DNA of 64,000 nucleotides. Source: Methanomicrobiales archaeon. GTDB taxonomy: Archaea; Halobacteriota; Methanomicrobia; Methanomicrobiales; Methanospirillaceae. Below, in pieces: positions 24,617 through 33,915 of this stretch. The notes under the pieces are model-generated. The model did not search any database. It worked only from the letters and a program-made list of their open reading frames with translations, and was not told the origin of the DNA. A program made the position numbers and the translations under genes. The stretch's first letter is position 1. Each line of letters starts with the position of its first letter. The stretch lies in assembly GCA_012729535.1 (NCBI GenBank), contig JAAYCY010000061.1:1-64000 (forward strand), read 5' to 3'.

Positions 24617-26702
24617 ATACAACAGATAAATTGGTAAATTTAAAACTCATACATTTATCTGAAATGTTCTCCATATCAGGGATATCGCATAATTTTGTAC
24701 AGGTGCTGGAGAATATTATTTCATTAAATCCTTCATTCAGGTGGATTTGTCCCCCACCTTCAGTAAACCCACCTGAAGGTGCAGTTATTGTTCCAATTTC
24801 CACAGCATTCACAGATATTGTAAGATTTTTCTCTCCATAGAATGGTTCTGCCTGGAAATTTATCCGATAATCCCCCTCTGATTTCGCATACGCTTTTATT
24901 TTACCCGAATTTTTCAGGAAAAATTCAGGAAGAATATTTGATCCATACCAGCCACTTTGAAAGAGTAATATTACCTCGTCAGGTAAAATTTCAGGTTCTG
25001 GCAGGATTTCATATATGTATGTATCAGCAAATGAATGGGTAAAACGCACTGCCTGGTAATTTGTTTCTATTTCATGATTAATTGATGAAATTAAAAAGGT
25101 GGTAAATTCATCAGACTTGTCCAGGGGTACATTTTGTAACTCTCCCATCCTGTCGGCATGAATCAACACATACCTAACACCAATTTTTTGTAGCAGGGAA
25201 ATAGTATTGTTAGATGGGAAGAAAGCTCCTGTATCACGCATTATTTTTGATGCTTCCTCAACATCACGCCCACTGTATCCATTAACCATGTCTTTCCAAT
25301 GGTACACGGAATAATACGTATATTCGGAGTTATCTTCAACCCAGCGTGTAGGAAGTTCAATTATGGCAAAATCACTGGTCTGATTGGCAAGCCAACGGTA
25401 TTCCTGTGGTACCTGGTCACCTGTGGCAAGTGATGCCGGCATATGAACTGGTCCATGCCATGAGACAAAAATTGCGAGGATAATGAGAACAATTGCAACC
25501 GGAGTTTTATATGATACACTTTTTACCCGGTTGATGATTACCGCAGCTCCAAAACCCGTCAACACAGATCCGGCAAAACTTATTATAAAACTGAACCTGG
25601 AGAGATCACGAATTATGGCGATAAAGGGCACAACGGAATAGACATAATAATATGGCAAAAAAATACCTGTTGGAGTCCCTGAAATCTTAAGTATTGGACC
25701 CAACGTGAGTATATAACTGATGATTCCAATTATAAAAAAAATAATTGGGATTTTTTGTTGCCTGATTCTATCGAAAATGGTAACCCTGTTTTGATTTTTT
25801 GATTTTTCACTGGATATTGGAAGAATTATGCCAATAATTGCTAATATAAGGAAAAAAATGCCGAATTTATCGATGACTGTTTGAATATCAAAAGACCATG
25901 ATGAATCAAATGGAGTGTCTATGTCTCTTTCTGCATCATAGTGCTTACTGGCCTCAAAATATGGAATAGCAAAGGGCAATAGAATGAAACTAATCAGAGC
26001 TAATGAAATTAATATCCTGCATAGTGCCTTTTGTGTGACCAGTCTTTTCCGAACATCTGTATCGAAGATTATGTACCCAGCTATGAAAATGCCCCCAATT
26101 ATTACGGAGAATATCCCGACATACCACCCGGATAATGCCTCCATGATAAAAAACAGGGATGATGCCAGTATGTCACGAAGGGATAGGGAATAAAAAAACC
26201 GGTCGAGAAAAAGGAGCATAAAAGGAACCCATTGCATCGCAAGAAGATGCAGTTGTATTCCTGTTCGGTATTCAAAAAAAGCGAAAAAGATTCCTGCAAT
26301 AAATGCTGCATAACGATTTTTAGTATACCTATATGAAAGCAGGTACATACCAAATCCACAGAGGACAAATGTCAGGAGTCTTAAAAAATTATGAGTAAAT
26401 ACCGGATCATGGGTGAGAGCATACACTGGTATTGAAAATAGGGTCCATCCTGCCAGATGTTCCGATAAGGCGAGTGAATATTCATTTGCTGGATAGAAAA
26501 TATTTGCATTGAACAGGTTTGCCGGATCTTCGATAATATATTTTGTAGTCCAAATCAAAGACCAACAGGTAAATGCCTCATCTCCATCCCCAATTGTATC
26601 ACTCACATGGAAGGCCATCGGGTACGTCAGAATAACCGTGAGAATGGAAAAGAGAGCAATTACTATAGCATATTCCCGTAATATTGAAACCCGATCCTCC
26701 AA
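24615..26702 (-). CDS. Large polytopic membrane protein, GT-C glycosyltransferase-like
   Basis: This 695-residue protein has about twelve membrane segments between residues 14 and 440 and a C-terminal extracellular part (about 450-695) predicted to be mostly beta. An acidic pair in the first loop (DTIGDGDEAFTCW, residues about 35-47) is where GT-C enzymes carry their catalytic acidic motif. The C-terminal domain contains GYSGRDVEEAS and a terminal beta-sandwich-like stretch. I infer a polyprenyl-phosphate-sugar-dependent glycosyltransferase that would use the product of the 23313 gene. The exact family is not recognised. Confidence 0.6.
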   Translation of the reverse strand: MEDRVSILREYAIVIALFSILTVILTYPMAFHVSDTIGDGDEAFTCWSLIWTTKYIIEDPANLFNANIFYPANEYSLALSEHLAGWTLFSIPVYALTHDPVFTHNFLRLLTFVLCGFGMYLLSYRYTKNRYAAFIAGIFFAFFEYRTGIQLHLLAMQWVPFMLLFLDRFFYSLSLRDILASSLFFIMEALSGWYVGIFSVIIGGIFIAGYIIFDTDVRKRLVTQKALCRILISLALISFILLPFAIPYFEASKHYDAERDIDTPFDSSWSFDIQTVIDKFGIFFLILAIIGIILPISSEKSKNQNRVTIFDRIRQQKIPIIFFIIGIISYILTLGPILKISGTPTGIFLPYYYVYSVVPFIAIIRDLSRFSFIISFAGSVLTGFGAAVIINRVKSVSYKTPVAIVLIILAIFVSWHGPVHMPASLATGDQVPQEYRWLANQTSDFAIIELPTRWVEDNSEYTYYSVYHWKDMVNGYSGRDVEEASKIMRDTGAFFPSNNTISLLQKIGVRYVLIHADRMGELQNVPLDKSDEFTTFLISSINHEIETNYQAVRFTHSFADTYIYEILPEPEILPDEVILLFQSGWYGSNILPEFFLKNSGKIKAYAKSEGDYRINFQAEPFYGEKNLTISVNAVEIGTITAPSGGFTEGGGQIHLNEGFNEIIFSSTCTKLCDIPDMENISDKCMSFKFTNLSVV

Positions 26703-26827
26703 TTATATCACATTATTTGGTGGATGCCAATCACCATTAATCATGATGATCTGATTCTCCAGATTGCGTATTTTCTCTAAAAATTAAACCTGGGTTCTAT
26801 TATCTTTGATTCTCTTGCTGCCTGGAT

Positions 26828-27706
26828 CTATGTTCCACAGACATCTTTTCTAAGAATATTCAGTAGATCCTCTCTGAATTCGTCCCGTTGCAGTGCGAGT
26901 TCAAAAAATGCTGTCATCCACCCCAGTTTATCGCCAATATCATATCTCCGGCAGTTAGTAACAAGACCCACTGAACCGGACAAATTTCTGATAGCATCGG
27001 TAAGTTGAATCTCTCCTCCTTTTCCCGGGATAGTCTCTTTTAACCTGGCAAAAATTTCCGGAGTAAAGAGATAACATCCGATTGCGCCAAGGTTTGATGG
27101 AGCTTCACTTATGGCAGGTTTTTCGATGATATCTGTTATCTCGTACAGTCCGTCATCTATTATTTTTCCGTCAATTATTCCGTAATCCGGAATTTTATAC
27201 TCCGGAACAGGCTCAACAGCAATAATTGATGTATTACATCTGTTGTATGCCCGGATCATCTGCGAGGTGCAGGTAGCTTCACCTTCCGGGGCAATGGTAA
27301 TGGTATCTCCAAGTAGGACTACAAATGGTTCATCATTACAATGTTTTTCGGTAAGGAGAATTGCATCTCCAAGACCCTTTGGTTCACGCTGCCTGATATA
27401 ATGGATATTCGGGATCTCGCTGATATCAATAAAAGAGTCCGGGTGATGAGAACCTGTTCCGTTAGAAAATTTATCCTCAAGTTCAATGGAACGGTCAAAA
27501 TGATCCTCTATTGCCCGCTTGTTTCTCCCGGTAATAATGATGATATCGTCAATTCCGGATGCCACCGCTTCTTCTACCACGTACTGGATAACCGGTTTAT
27601 CCACAACCGGAAGCATCTCTTTTGGCTGGGCTTTGGTAATAGGTAAAAACCGTGTTCCAAGTCCTGCTGCAGGAATTACTACTTTTCGCACCTTTTTTCC
27701 ACTCAT
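26828..27706 (-). CDS. galU: UTP-glucose-1-phosphate uridylyltransferase
   Basis: This nucleotidyltransferase makes UDP-glucose from UTP and glucose-1-phosphate. The signature VVIPAAGLGTRFLPITKAQPKEMLPVVDKP-type N-terminus lies at residues 9-38, with the nucleotide-binding GxGTR and the catalytic Lys in PKEML. VLLGDTI is the metal-binding Asp segment, EKP (near 185) the sugar-binding motif and GAIGCYLFTPEIF follows. 292 residues is normal. It lies 2 nt after the UDP-glucose dehydrogenase gene on the same strand, so the pair forms a UDP-glucuronate supply operon. Confidence 0.93.
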   Translation of the reverse strand: MSGKKVRKVVIPAAGLGTRFLPITKAQPKEMLPVVDKPVIQYVVEEAVASGIDDIIIITGRNKRAIEDHFDRSIELEDKFSNGTGSHHPDSFIDISEIPNIHYIRQREPKGLGDAILLTEKHCNDEPFVVLLGDTITIAPEGEATCTSQMIRAYNRCNTSIIAVEPVPEYKIPDYGIIDGKIIDDGLYEITDIIEKPAISEAPSNLGAIGCYLFTPEIFARLKETIPGKGGEIQLTDAIRNLSGSVGLVTNCRRYDIGDKLGWMTAFFELALQRDEFREDLLNILRKDVCGT

Positions 27707-27708
27707 AA

Positions 27709-28980
27709 TTACCAGCAGACCCCCTCTGTCCCAAAACTGGATAGGATCTTCCGTCCCTCAATAACGATCGGATTTTTCATCCGGTTGAATTCATCTTTAA
27801 GTTTAGAAAATTCAGGCCACTCAGTGAGGACCAGGCAGGCATCGGCCCCTTCGAGTGCATCACCTGCAGAGGTATGATAGGATAAATCCGGGAAGACCTT
27901 CTTCATCGTTTCGGTTGCCATTGGATCATATGCAGATATGTTCGCTCCCTTTTGTATCAACTCTTCAATTACTGGGATTGATCGTGAGTCCCTGACATCA
28001 TCTGTGTTATCCTTGAATGCCAGCCCGAGCACTGCAATTTTTTTCCCTTTTATGTCCCCGATTCGTTCATGCAGGATTTTTACAATGCGACCTGGTTGAT
28101 GCTCGTTCACTTCGATAACTGATTTGAGGAGAATGGGCTCTTCCCCATTCCTTTCAGCAAGACGAATGAGGGCCATGACATCTTTAGGAAAACAGCTTCC
28201 TCCAAAACCAAGACCGGCATTCAAAAAGTATGGGTTGATACGGTGGTCATACCCGGCCCCTTTCATAACATCATATACGTCAATCCCTATTCTCTTACAT
28301 ATATTGCCGATCTCATTGGAGAAAGAGATCTTGGTTGCCAGGAACGCATTGGAGGTATATTTAATCATCTCCGCTGCCTTCAGTGATGTGGTAATGATGG
28401 GTGCATCGAGTTTTTCATAGGCGGCTTTTACGACATCGATTGCCTTATCTGACTGACCACCTATCACGATTCGGTCCGGATGCATGAAATCATCGATTGC
28501 TTTTCCTTCCCTGAGAAACTCCGGGTTCATACAAAACCCTATGACACCTGAAGCTTTTCCTGATGTCCGGAGAACTGCCGGAACCACTACTGATTCGGTA
28601 GTGCCTGGAGGAACCGTACTCTTCACGGTTACTACATGGAATGAGTCAGATACAGAAAGTGCAGACCCGATGGACTCAGCAGCACTTAAAATATACCGTA
28701 AATCAGCTGATCCGTCATCCTGCGGTGGGGTTCCGACACAGATGAATATCAGGTCAGAATCATTTATTCCGTCATAATTACATTGTGCAAAAAGCCTTTT
28801 CCCGATTGATTGTTTCAGGATGCTTTCCAGTTTATCTTCGTATATCGGTGGTTTTCCTGCATTTATCAGATCTGCTTTTCTTTTGTCAATCTCGATAATC
28901 CTGACATCATGGCCGAGTTCTGCAAAACATGTTGCAGTCACCAGGCCCACATACCCCCCGCCAATAACAGATATTCTCAA
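27709..28980 (-). CDS. UDP-glucose 6-dehydrogenase
   Basis: This NAD-dependent enzyme oxidises UDP-glucose to UDP-glucuronate. The Rossmann motif ISVIGGGYVGLVTATCFAEL is at residues 3-22, VKSTVPPGTTE near 124, and the catalytic Cys in LGFGGSCFPKDVMAL near 258. The C-terminal NAD-like domain has VLGLAFKDNTDDVRDSRSIP. At 423 residues it has the usual length. With the GalU gene directly behind it and a UDP-glucuronate decarboxylase-like gene at 22125, it supplies uronic acid or pentose donors. It is distinct from the acetamido-sugar dehydrogenase at 6648. Confidence 0.93.
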   Translation of the reverse strand: MRISVIGGGYVGLVTATCFAELGHDVRIIEIDKRKADLINAGKPPIYEDKLESILKQSIGKRLFAQCNYDGINDSDLIFICVGTPPQDDGSADLRYILSAAESIGSALSVSDSFHVVTVKSTVPPGTTESVVVPAVLRTSGKASGVIGFCMNPEFLREGKAIDDFMHPDRIVIGGQSDKAIDVVKAAYEKLDAPIITTSLKAAEMIKYTSNAFLATKISFSNEIGNICKRIGIDVYDVMKGAGYDHRINPYFLNAGLGFGGSCFPKDVMALIRLAERNGEEPILLKSVIEVNEHQPGRIVKILHERIGDIKGKKIAVLGLAFKDNTDDVRDSRSIPVIEELIQKGANISAYDPMATETMKKVFPDLSYHTSAGDALEGADACLVLTEWPEFSKLKDEFNRMKNPIVIEGRKILSSFGTEGVCW

Positions 28981-29093
28981 AATAATTCTCCTTTTCTAAT
29001 CAGGTGCTGAAAACACGATGGTTATTTAACAATAATGCAGAATAGGAATATTTTTCTTGCTCATGCAAGATAAATACTGTGAATTGTGAATAT

Positions 29094-29846
29094 TCACGTA
29101 ATTTTCGATTTGACTATCAGTTCTCCCTTCCCCTTGTTCGCAACATCCCCATGATACACCAACATTCCGTCTTTTTCTCCAATCTTCTCAAAGGTCGGGA
29201 GCATTTCATGGATCTCACCATGGATAATACAGGTGCCTTTGGCCATATTCGCTGCCGGAATCCTGGCATCTCCATCGATTATCAGGCATCCGCCACGCAT
29301 TTCTGCTCCTGCAAACATGCCGGCATTCCCATGAACATGGATTTCGCCTCCGGTCAGGTATTCTCCCAGGTAATCCCCTGCATTTCCTGCCACTTCAATT
29401 TTTCCGCCCCTCATCCCCCGCTTCTCACCACGGTATCCGGAACCACAGTAATCCCCTGCATTTCCGTGACAAAGTATTGATCCTCCCCGCATCTCACGAC
29501 CAAGCCACCCATCTGCATTCCCCTGAATCTCAATAAATCCTCCCCGCATGAAATTCCCGCAATGCATCCCGATATCTCCTTCGACAATAATCGTCCCGGA
29601 TGACATATACTCGCCGACCCGTTTTACCCTGCTGGTATCGCCCCGGAGTACGACAACAATATTTTCCGGAGAATTAACATTCCCCTCTTTCCGGACGGTG
29701 AAAATATCCTCAAGTCTTCGTTTTTTATTTCCTTCCCAGACGAACAGGTTTTGACTTCCGATAAAATTCATGGGGTTTATCATTTCCGCTTCAATTGGCA
29801 GAAATGGTTTAGCCCGGGGTTTCATGGTAAGGGTTACTTGCATCAC
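29094..29846 (-). CDS. fwdC: Formylmethanofuran dehydrogenase subunit C
   Basis: This subunit of 250 residues is a right-handed beta-helix scaffold related to the glutamate synthase alpha-domain. Repeats of the form GxxMRGGxIxxxGNAGDYxG are visible through residues 75-215 (EMRGGSILCHGNAGDYCG, GMRGGKIEVAGNAGDYLG, EMRGGCLIIDGDA). It helps hold FwdA against the FwdBD core. It is the last gene of the Eha-Fwd string. Start choice is uncertain: GTG at 29846 overlaps the fwdA stop as GTGA with AGGTG 7 nt upstream, and ATG at 29843 is also possible. Confidence 0.95.
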   Translation of the reverse strand: MMQVTLTMKPRAKPFLPIEAEMINPMNFIGSQNLFVWEGNKKRRLEDIFTVRKEGNVNSPENIVVVLRGDTSRVKRVGEYMSSGTIIVEGDIGMHCGNFMRGGFIEIQGNADGWLGREMRGGSILCHGNAGDYCGSGYRGEKRGMRGGKIEVAGNAGDYLGEYLTGGEIHVHGNAGMFAGAEMRGGCLIIDGDARIPAANMAKGTCIIHGEIHEMLPTFEKIGEKDGMLVYHGDVANKGKGELIVKSKIT

Positions 29847-31543
29847 GAATTTACACCTGTGTTCATAGCAACACCCCGTTGAACATACTCGTCCTGAACA
29901 AGATAATTCTCAAGATCAACCGAGTAGAACCGTGAAAACTTCTCAACAAACCGTGGACTTTTAAGAACGTCCATATCTTCAGGCAGGTTCGCTTTCGACC
30001 AGAAGGTGCGGTTGGCAACGCCGGTTATTACTTCTCCATCCCTGCTCACGACAACTCCGTCTTTCAGGGTGTATAGTGTCTGTTGAAATGCTCCGATTAC
30101 TTCTTCATATTGGAGAGATGGATCGGTTTGGTCCGGTTTTACCGGATAGATGGCGATATCTGCAAGTGCATCTTCCCTGAAATGACCTTTTCCCTGGTTT
30201 ATTATTCCGAGTGCCTTTGCCTGGCCTGCCCGTGTCATTACTGCAATTTCTTCAAAGGAGAGTTCCCTGTCGATGGAACCAAGTGATGTCCGGTCGGTGG
30301 TGAGTTTATGCACCTGGCTTAATTCCTTACTCCGGTACTTATTGGACATGAGAAGTCCGATGATCTCAGGATACTTGACAAATGGTGCTCCGTTCGGATT
30401 GTCGGTTGTCAGCATACACTGCCAGGGATTTTTCACGAGTAATGCAAGTTCAAGACCGATCGCCCACATGATACTATTAACGGAGCTTTTCCTGCTATAA
30501 TAGACCGGAATAATTCCGGAACCCGTTTCAAGTTCTACGTCGTGGTTGCTCCATTTATTATGGTGCAGGGTATAGAGCCGGAATTCCATCGGACCATCAG
30601 CGGTCATCGTCATTGTCCGGCCAAACATGACCTGGCCCATATCGATAACAACCTGTGGTTTGTTATTTATCGAGTCTGAAATTTTTTCCGCTTCTGATTT
30701 GATATCGCCCCAGGTATTTCCACCATACGAGTGGAACTGGACATGAGTGAGATACAGGGTTTGCCTGTCCGGGTTCATATCACCCGGAATATCAAGTGTT
30801 TCCAGGGTTGTCCGGTAATTTCCCGGCATTCCAAGGTTATTACAATGAAGATGGACTGAATGAGGAAGGTGAAGAAGTTCACAAGCCCTGATGGTGGTGT
30901 CAATAATTTCCCGGGGGGTAATGTCCCAGTTTGGCACTTCTTCATCGATACTTGCAAGATCTTCACCAAATCCCCATGCTTCAGTGCCGCCGGGATTTGT
31001 CAGTTTTATTCCAAATCCCTTTACTGCAGCAAGCGTCCATCCGATGACTGCTGCGGCCTGCCTGATATCTTTATCTCCCACCGCTTCAAAAAGACTCCAG
31101 TTACCGTCAAAAAGAGTATTTGCAAGCATATCCTGCATGGGAGTTGCAGCAAATTCCTCATGGGTATGCCGTGCTTCCATGGGGGCCATTGCTCCCTCAA
31201 GAAGGGTGGTATACCCCATTTTGCTGTACCGGTAACTGTTACCGTATGTTGTCGGAACGGTATACCCGGACGTCGGATACATGGCTCCCCTACGGGGAGT
31301 CCTTCCTGCCCGCATATCCTCCGGGCTCATATACCTGCCGAAATTGACTTTTGTCCCGCATACATGGGTATGAGAATCAATACCCCCGGGCAATGTCAGA
31401 TTGCCTGCTGCATCAATAACTTCACAGGAGCCGGAGACTTTATCAACAATTCTTCCGTCACGGATTGAAATGTCCATGATGTCTCCATGAATGCCCTGCA
31501 GAGGATCGATAACATATGCATTCTTAATAAGAAGTTCAGACAT
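29843..31543 (-). CDS. fwdA: Formylmethanofuran dehydrogenase subunit A
   Basis: Amidohydrolase-fold subunit (566 residues) that joins formate, delivered through an internal tunnel, to methanofuran at a binuclear zinc site. The metal motif HTH lies in GGIDSHTHVCGT (H58, H60), further metal ligands are in the VHLHCNNLG segment, and TTDNPNGAPF near residue 385 holds the catalytic Asp. The start is ATG 31543, overlapping the fwdB stop by 8 nt and giving MSELLIKNAYVIDP, normal for the family; a 46-codon upstream extension in frame runs antiparallel through fwdB and is not coding. fwdC follows with overlap. Confidence 0.96.
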   Translation of the reverse strand: MSELLIKNAYVIDPLQGIHGDIMDISIRDGRIVDKVSGSCEVIDAAGNLTLPGGIDSHTHVCGTKVNFGRYMSPEDMRAGRTPRRGAMYPTSGYTVPTTYGNSYRYSKMGYTTLLEGAMAPMEARHTHEEFAATPMQDMLANTLFDGNWSLFEAVGDKDIRQAAAVIGWTLAAVKGFGIKLTNPGGTEAWGFGEDLASIDEEVPNWDITPREIIDTTIRACELLHLPHSVHLHCNNLGMPGNYRTTLETLDIPGDMNPDRQTLYLTHVQFHSYGGNTWGDIKSEAEKISDSINNKPQVVIDMGQVMFGRTMTMTADGPMEFRLYTLHHNKWSNHDVELETGSGIIPVYYSRKSSVNSIMWAIGLELALLVKNPWQCMLTTDNPNGAPFVKYPEIIGLLMSNKYRSKELSQVHKLTTDRTSLGSIDRELSFEEIAVMTRAGQAKALGIINQGKGHFREDALADIAIYPVKPDQTDPSLQYEEVIGAFQQTLYTLKDGVVVSRDGEVITGVANRTFWSKANLPEDMDVLKSPRFVEKFSRFYSVDLENYLVQDEYVQRGVAMNTGVNS

Positions 31544-32849
31544 GTTCTTTCCTCTCCCTGATCTGCTCATAAATTTCATGCATAAGAGATGTGTCAGTTG
31601 GGTATCCGGTTTCCAAAAATTTTCTGGTCCGGATTGGAATCCCGTCCATCCGATAGGCAGTTCCTGCTGCATCGATACCATTTACTGCACAGGGTATCTG
31701 GACTGTACACAGGTGAGTGGTTGCACTCGGGTACGGGTCAAAGAGTATGGTTGGGATTTTTGCAAGGTGTTCACAGCATGTCCGAGGGAAGTGAGCACCC
31801 GGATCACTTGCCATAATGAGAGCAGCATCTGCTTCTTTTCTTGCGAGGATATCAACCGCAGTGGTCTCACCAGGATTATAAAAGGCAATGCCCCGTGCAT
31901 AGTCAACAGCATACGGATAGCCGGTGATCCATGTGAACACTTCATTTGATCCGTATACATTAGAGTGTCCCCTCATAGGTGAGATGGTCCATTTTGTATG
32001 GCGGTTTAATTCATCGACAAATTCAATGGCATTGCGGATATTCTTATATTTTCCCCCGGTCATCGTGACGCCGACACCAAAGAACAAAGCCCCGAACTTA
32101 GCTTTTTTGCACATTTCTGCAACCCTGATTAGTTGGGATTTTGGAACACCTGCAACCATGTCAGGAACGACATCTTCTCTCCCCCTGACTATTGCCCGGA
32201 GAGCAGAGAGTACATGATAATCTCCTCCCTGCTCCAATTGTACGAATTCTGATGCAATTTCTGAGGTTGCAGTTTTTCTCACATCAAAAACGATTACTTT
32301 CCTTTCACGAAAGGCGTTATGGAGGAAGTATGCATCGGCATAGTTTGTATACCTGCTGAGATGGCGGGGATGTGCCTCAATCGGGTTGGATCCCCAGTAT
32401 ATGATGGTATCGGCCCGGTTTTTTACCTGTCCAAGAGTACAGCCAGGGTGTCCTACTTCCTGTATGGCAAGAATGGAAGGGCCATGACAGACCGATGTTG
32501 TACTGTCAACGACACCCCCGATAAGTTCAGCAAGGTGAGCTCCGATAGCCTGCGTTTCAGTTACACATCCGGACCACCCATAGAGAAGCGGACGGTCCGC
32601 TTCTGATAGTGTCTGCACAGCATATGCGATGGCCTCTTCATAAGAGATATCAACCCATTGATCCCCTTTTCTCATGATTGGGCCTTTCAGACGGTTATCA
32701 GCATCATCCAGAAACTTGTGGGCACCAAGTGTGCAGGCATTTTCAACTCCGGATATCCTGCCATCGGTCAGTTCAACCAGAATATCGTCGCAGAGACACC
32801 CGCAATAAGGGCAAACTATGTGACGGACCTTATCTTCTATATGGAACAC
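31536..32849 (-). CDS. fwdB: Formylmethanofuran dehydrogenase subunit B (catalytic, W/Mo)
   Basis: Molybdopterin-dependent subunit that reduces CO2 to formate. An N-terminal [4Fe-4S] motif CPYCGCLCDD has Cys at 13, 16 and 20, with a fourth at 39. Cys121 in SVCHGPS is the likely tungsten or molybdenum ligand (Cys rather than selenocysteine). PMRGHSNVYG and SDPGAHFPRT are pterin contacts. The listed start is GTG 32849, but GGGAGG (32849-32854) overlaps it. The ATA codon at 32840, 8 nt after that site, would give (M)EDKVRHIVCPYC, closely matching the N-terminus of known FwdB. The gene overlaps fwdD. Confidence 0.95.
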   Translation of the reverse strand: MFHIEDKVRHIVCPYCGCLCDDILVELTDGRISGVENACTLGAHKFLDDADNRLKGPIMRKGDQWVDISYEEAIAYAVQTLSEADRPLLYGWSGCVTETQAIGAHLAELIGGVVDSTTSVCHGPSILAIQEVGHPGCTLGQVKNRADTIIYWGSNPIEAHPRHLSRYTNYADAYFLHNAFRERKVIVFDVRKTATSEIASEFVQLEQGGDYHVLSALRAIVRGREDVVPDMVAGVPKSQLIRVAEMCKKAKFGALFFGVGVTMTGGKYKNIRNAIEFVDELNRHTKWTISPMRGHSNVYGSNEVFTWITGYPYAVDYARGIAFYNPGETTAVDILARKEADAALIMASDPGAHFPRTCCEHLAKIPTILFDPYPSATTHLCTVQIPCAVNGIDAAGTAYRMDGIPIRTRKFLETGYPTDTSLMHEIYEQIRERKEHV

Positions 32850-33219
32850 CTCCCAGTTGTTGCATCAGTTCTCCCACCGTCGTAATCGTATCTACCGTAG
32901 CTTCAATATCTGCATCGGCCTCCTTAAAATCAGGCATGCCGGTGCTGTGGGTGTTTCCGCCAACGAGGAAATTTGCATAGGGACCAAGTGGGAGAAACCC
33001 GGTTCCTCTCTTTATTGAATCGTCGGACAGTGCCCGGAGCACTATGGACAAATTATCAGTTCTCGCTTTGATTCGTTCCCCGTCATCAATACCGATCTCC
33101 ATCATATCTACCGGATTAAGCCGGATGGTCGAGGTCTCTCTGAAATATTCTGGTGAATTTTTCTGGTCCACGTGTGACCCCTGGATGACTGTCCTGCCGG
33201 AGTTAATCCGAATTTTCAT
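32830..33219 (-). CDS. fwdD: Formylmethanofuran dehydrogenase subunit D
   Basis: This 129-residue subunit supplies the molybdopterin-dinucleotide-binding beta-barrel that completes the FwdB active-site domain. Typical features are the N-terminal INSGRTVIQGSHVDQ, INPVDM-type LNPVDMMEIGIDDGERIKAR (residues about 35-54) and FLPLGPYANFLVGGNTHSTG (77-96). The start is ATG 33219, overlapping the ehaP-like stop as ATGA; an in-frame extension upstream is a shadow of that gene. It opens the fwdDBAC part of the string. Confidence 0.93.
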   Translation of the reverse strand: MKIRINSGRTVIQGSHVDQKNSPEYFRETSTIRLNPVDMMEIGIDDGERIKARTDNLSIVLRALSDDSIKRGTGFLPLGPYANFLVGGNTHSTGMPDFKEADADIEATVDTITTVGELMQQLGGVPYRR

Positions 33220-33827
33220 GGTTCCTCCGTGATTTGCAGGGGCTCTAGGACCCTGGCAACCATCACTGATCGGTTTGGGCACTGTTCCTCACAGGTTTTG
33301 CACCCGGTGCATTTCTCTTCGTGAAAAACGGTGTTAATACCTTTATAAACCCGCATGATGACTTCATCAGATGTACTGGTTCCCTTTGCCGCAAGCTGAG
33401 GGTCTATCTCTTTATTAACCGGGCAGGCGACAGAGCAGATTCCACATCCCATGCAGATGACCGGATTTACCGTAATATGGAACTGAAATTGCATATAGGT
33501 TCCATCCTGGGCATTTTTTGTATGTACTCGTCCGGAATCCAGGACAAGTTCCGGGCATATCTCCACACACAGTCCACATCTGATGCAATGGCCAAGGTGA
33601 ATAACCGGTTTCCATTCTCCCGGTTTTTCTGTCCTGATTACTTCAATTGCCCCGGGAGCAGGACAAATCATCATACACTGAAAACAATGGGTGCATTCCT
33701 TGTCGGTAACATGGGGAAATTCCCTGAAATGAGAAGGGGTTATGAGAGGAGCTGTTTTGGCAAAGAAAAATGTTTTTATCCATTCTACACTTGCCATGTG
33801 CTTCACATACGACAGTATCGATCTCAT
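33216..33827 (-). CDS. ehaP: Polyferredoxin subunit of energy-converting hydrogenase (EhaP-like)
   Basis: The protein has four C-x2-C-x2-C-x3-C-P motifs, each binding a [4Fe-4S] cluster: from C45, C81, C125 and C173 in the numbering from ATG 33827. The first half resembles NuoI (SVEWIKTFFFAKTAP near residues 13-27). It should carry electrons from the hydrogenase small subunit to ferredoxin or directly to Fwd. ATG 33827 has AGAGGA close upstream; an in-frame TTG at 33890 would add 21 unconserved residues and lacks a ribosome site. It is the junction between eha and fwd genes, and the fwdD start overlaps its stop. Confidence 0.85.
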   Translation of the reverse strand: MRSILSYVKHMASVEWIKTFFFAKTAPLITPSHFREFPHVTDKECTHCFQCMMICPAPGAIEVIRTEKPGEWKPVIHLGHCIRCGLCVEICPELVLDSGRVHTKNAQDGTYMQFQFHITVNPVICMGCGICSVACPVNKEIDPQLAAKGTSTSDEVIMRVYKGINTVFHEEKCTGCKTCEEQCPNRSVMVARVLEPLQITEEP

Positions 33828-33915
33828 AAATCCTCTGGTTTTGGGTTTTTCTGCATGGGTCTTTTTATCATATGTTCTTACCGGGATCAACCATTAAACA
33901 TGTGACAATTTGCCA

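Noticed and set aside
29055-29097. Hairpin TCTTGC-TCAT-GCAAGA and palindrome GTGAATATTCAC after fwdC as terminators
   Set aside because: Neither is followed by a T run on the minus strand, and the palindrome overlaps the fwdC stop codon, so termination cannot be supported.
30860-31468. 202-codon ORF antisense to fwdA
   Set aside because: It lies wholly opposite a well-conserved gene, is Cys- and Ser-rich as expected of a shadow frame, and matches nothing.
31544-31681. N-terminal extension of fwdA
   Set aside because: It reads through fwdB in another frame; the family start MSELLIKN at 31543 and the 8-nt overlap fit better.
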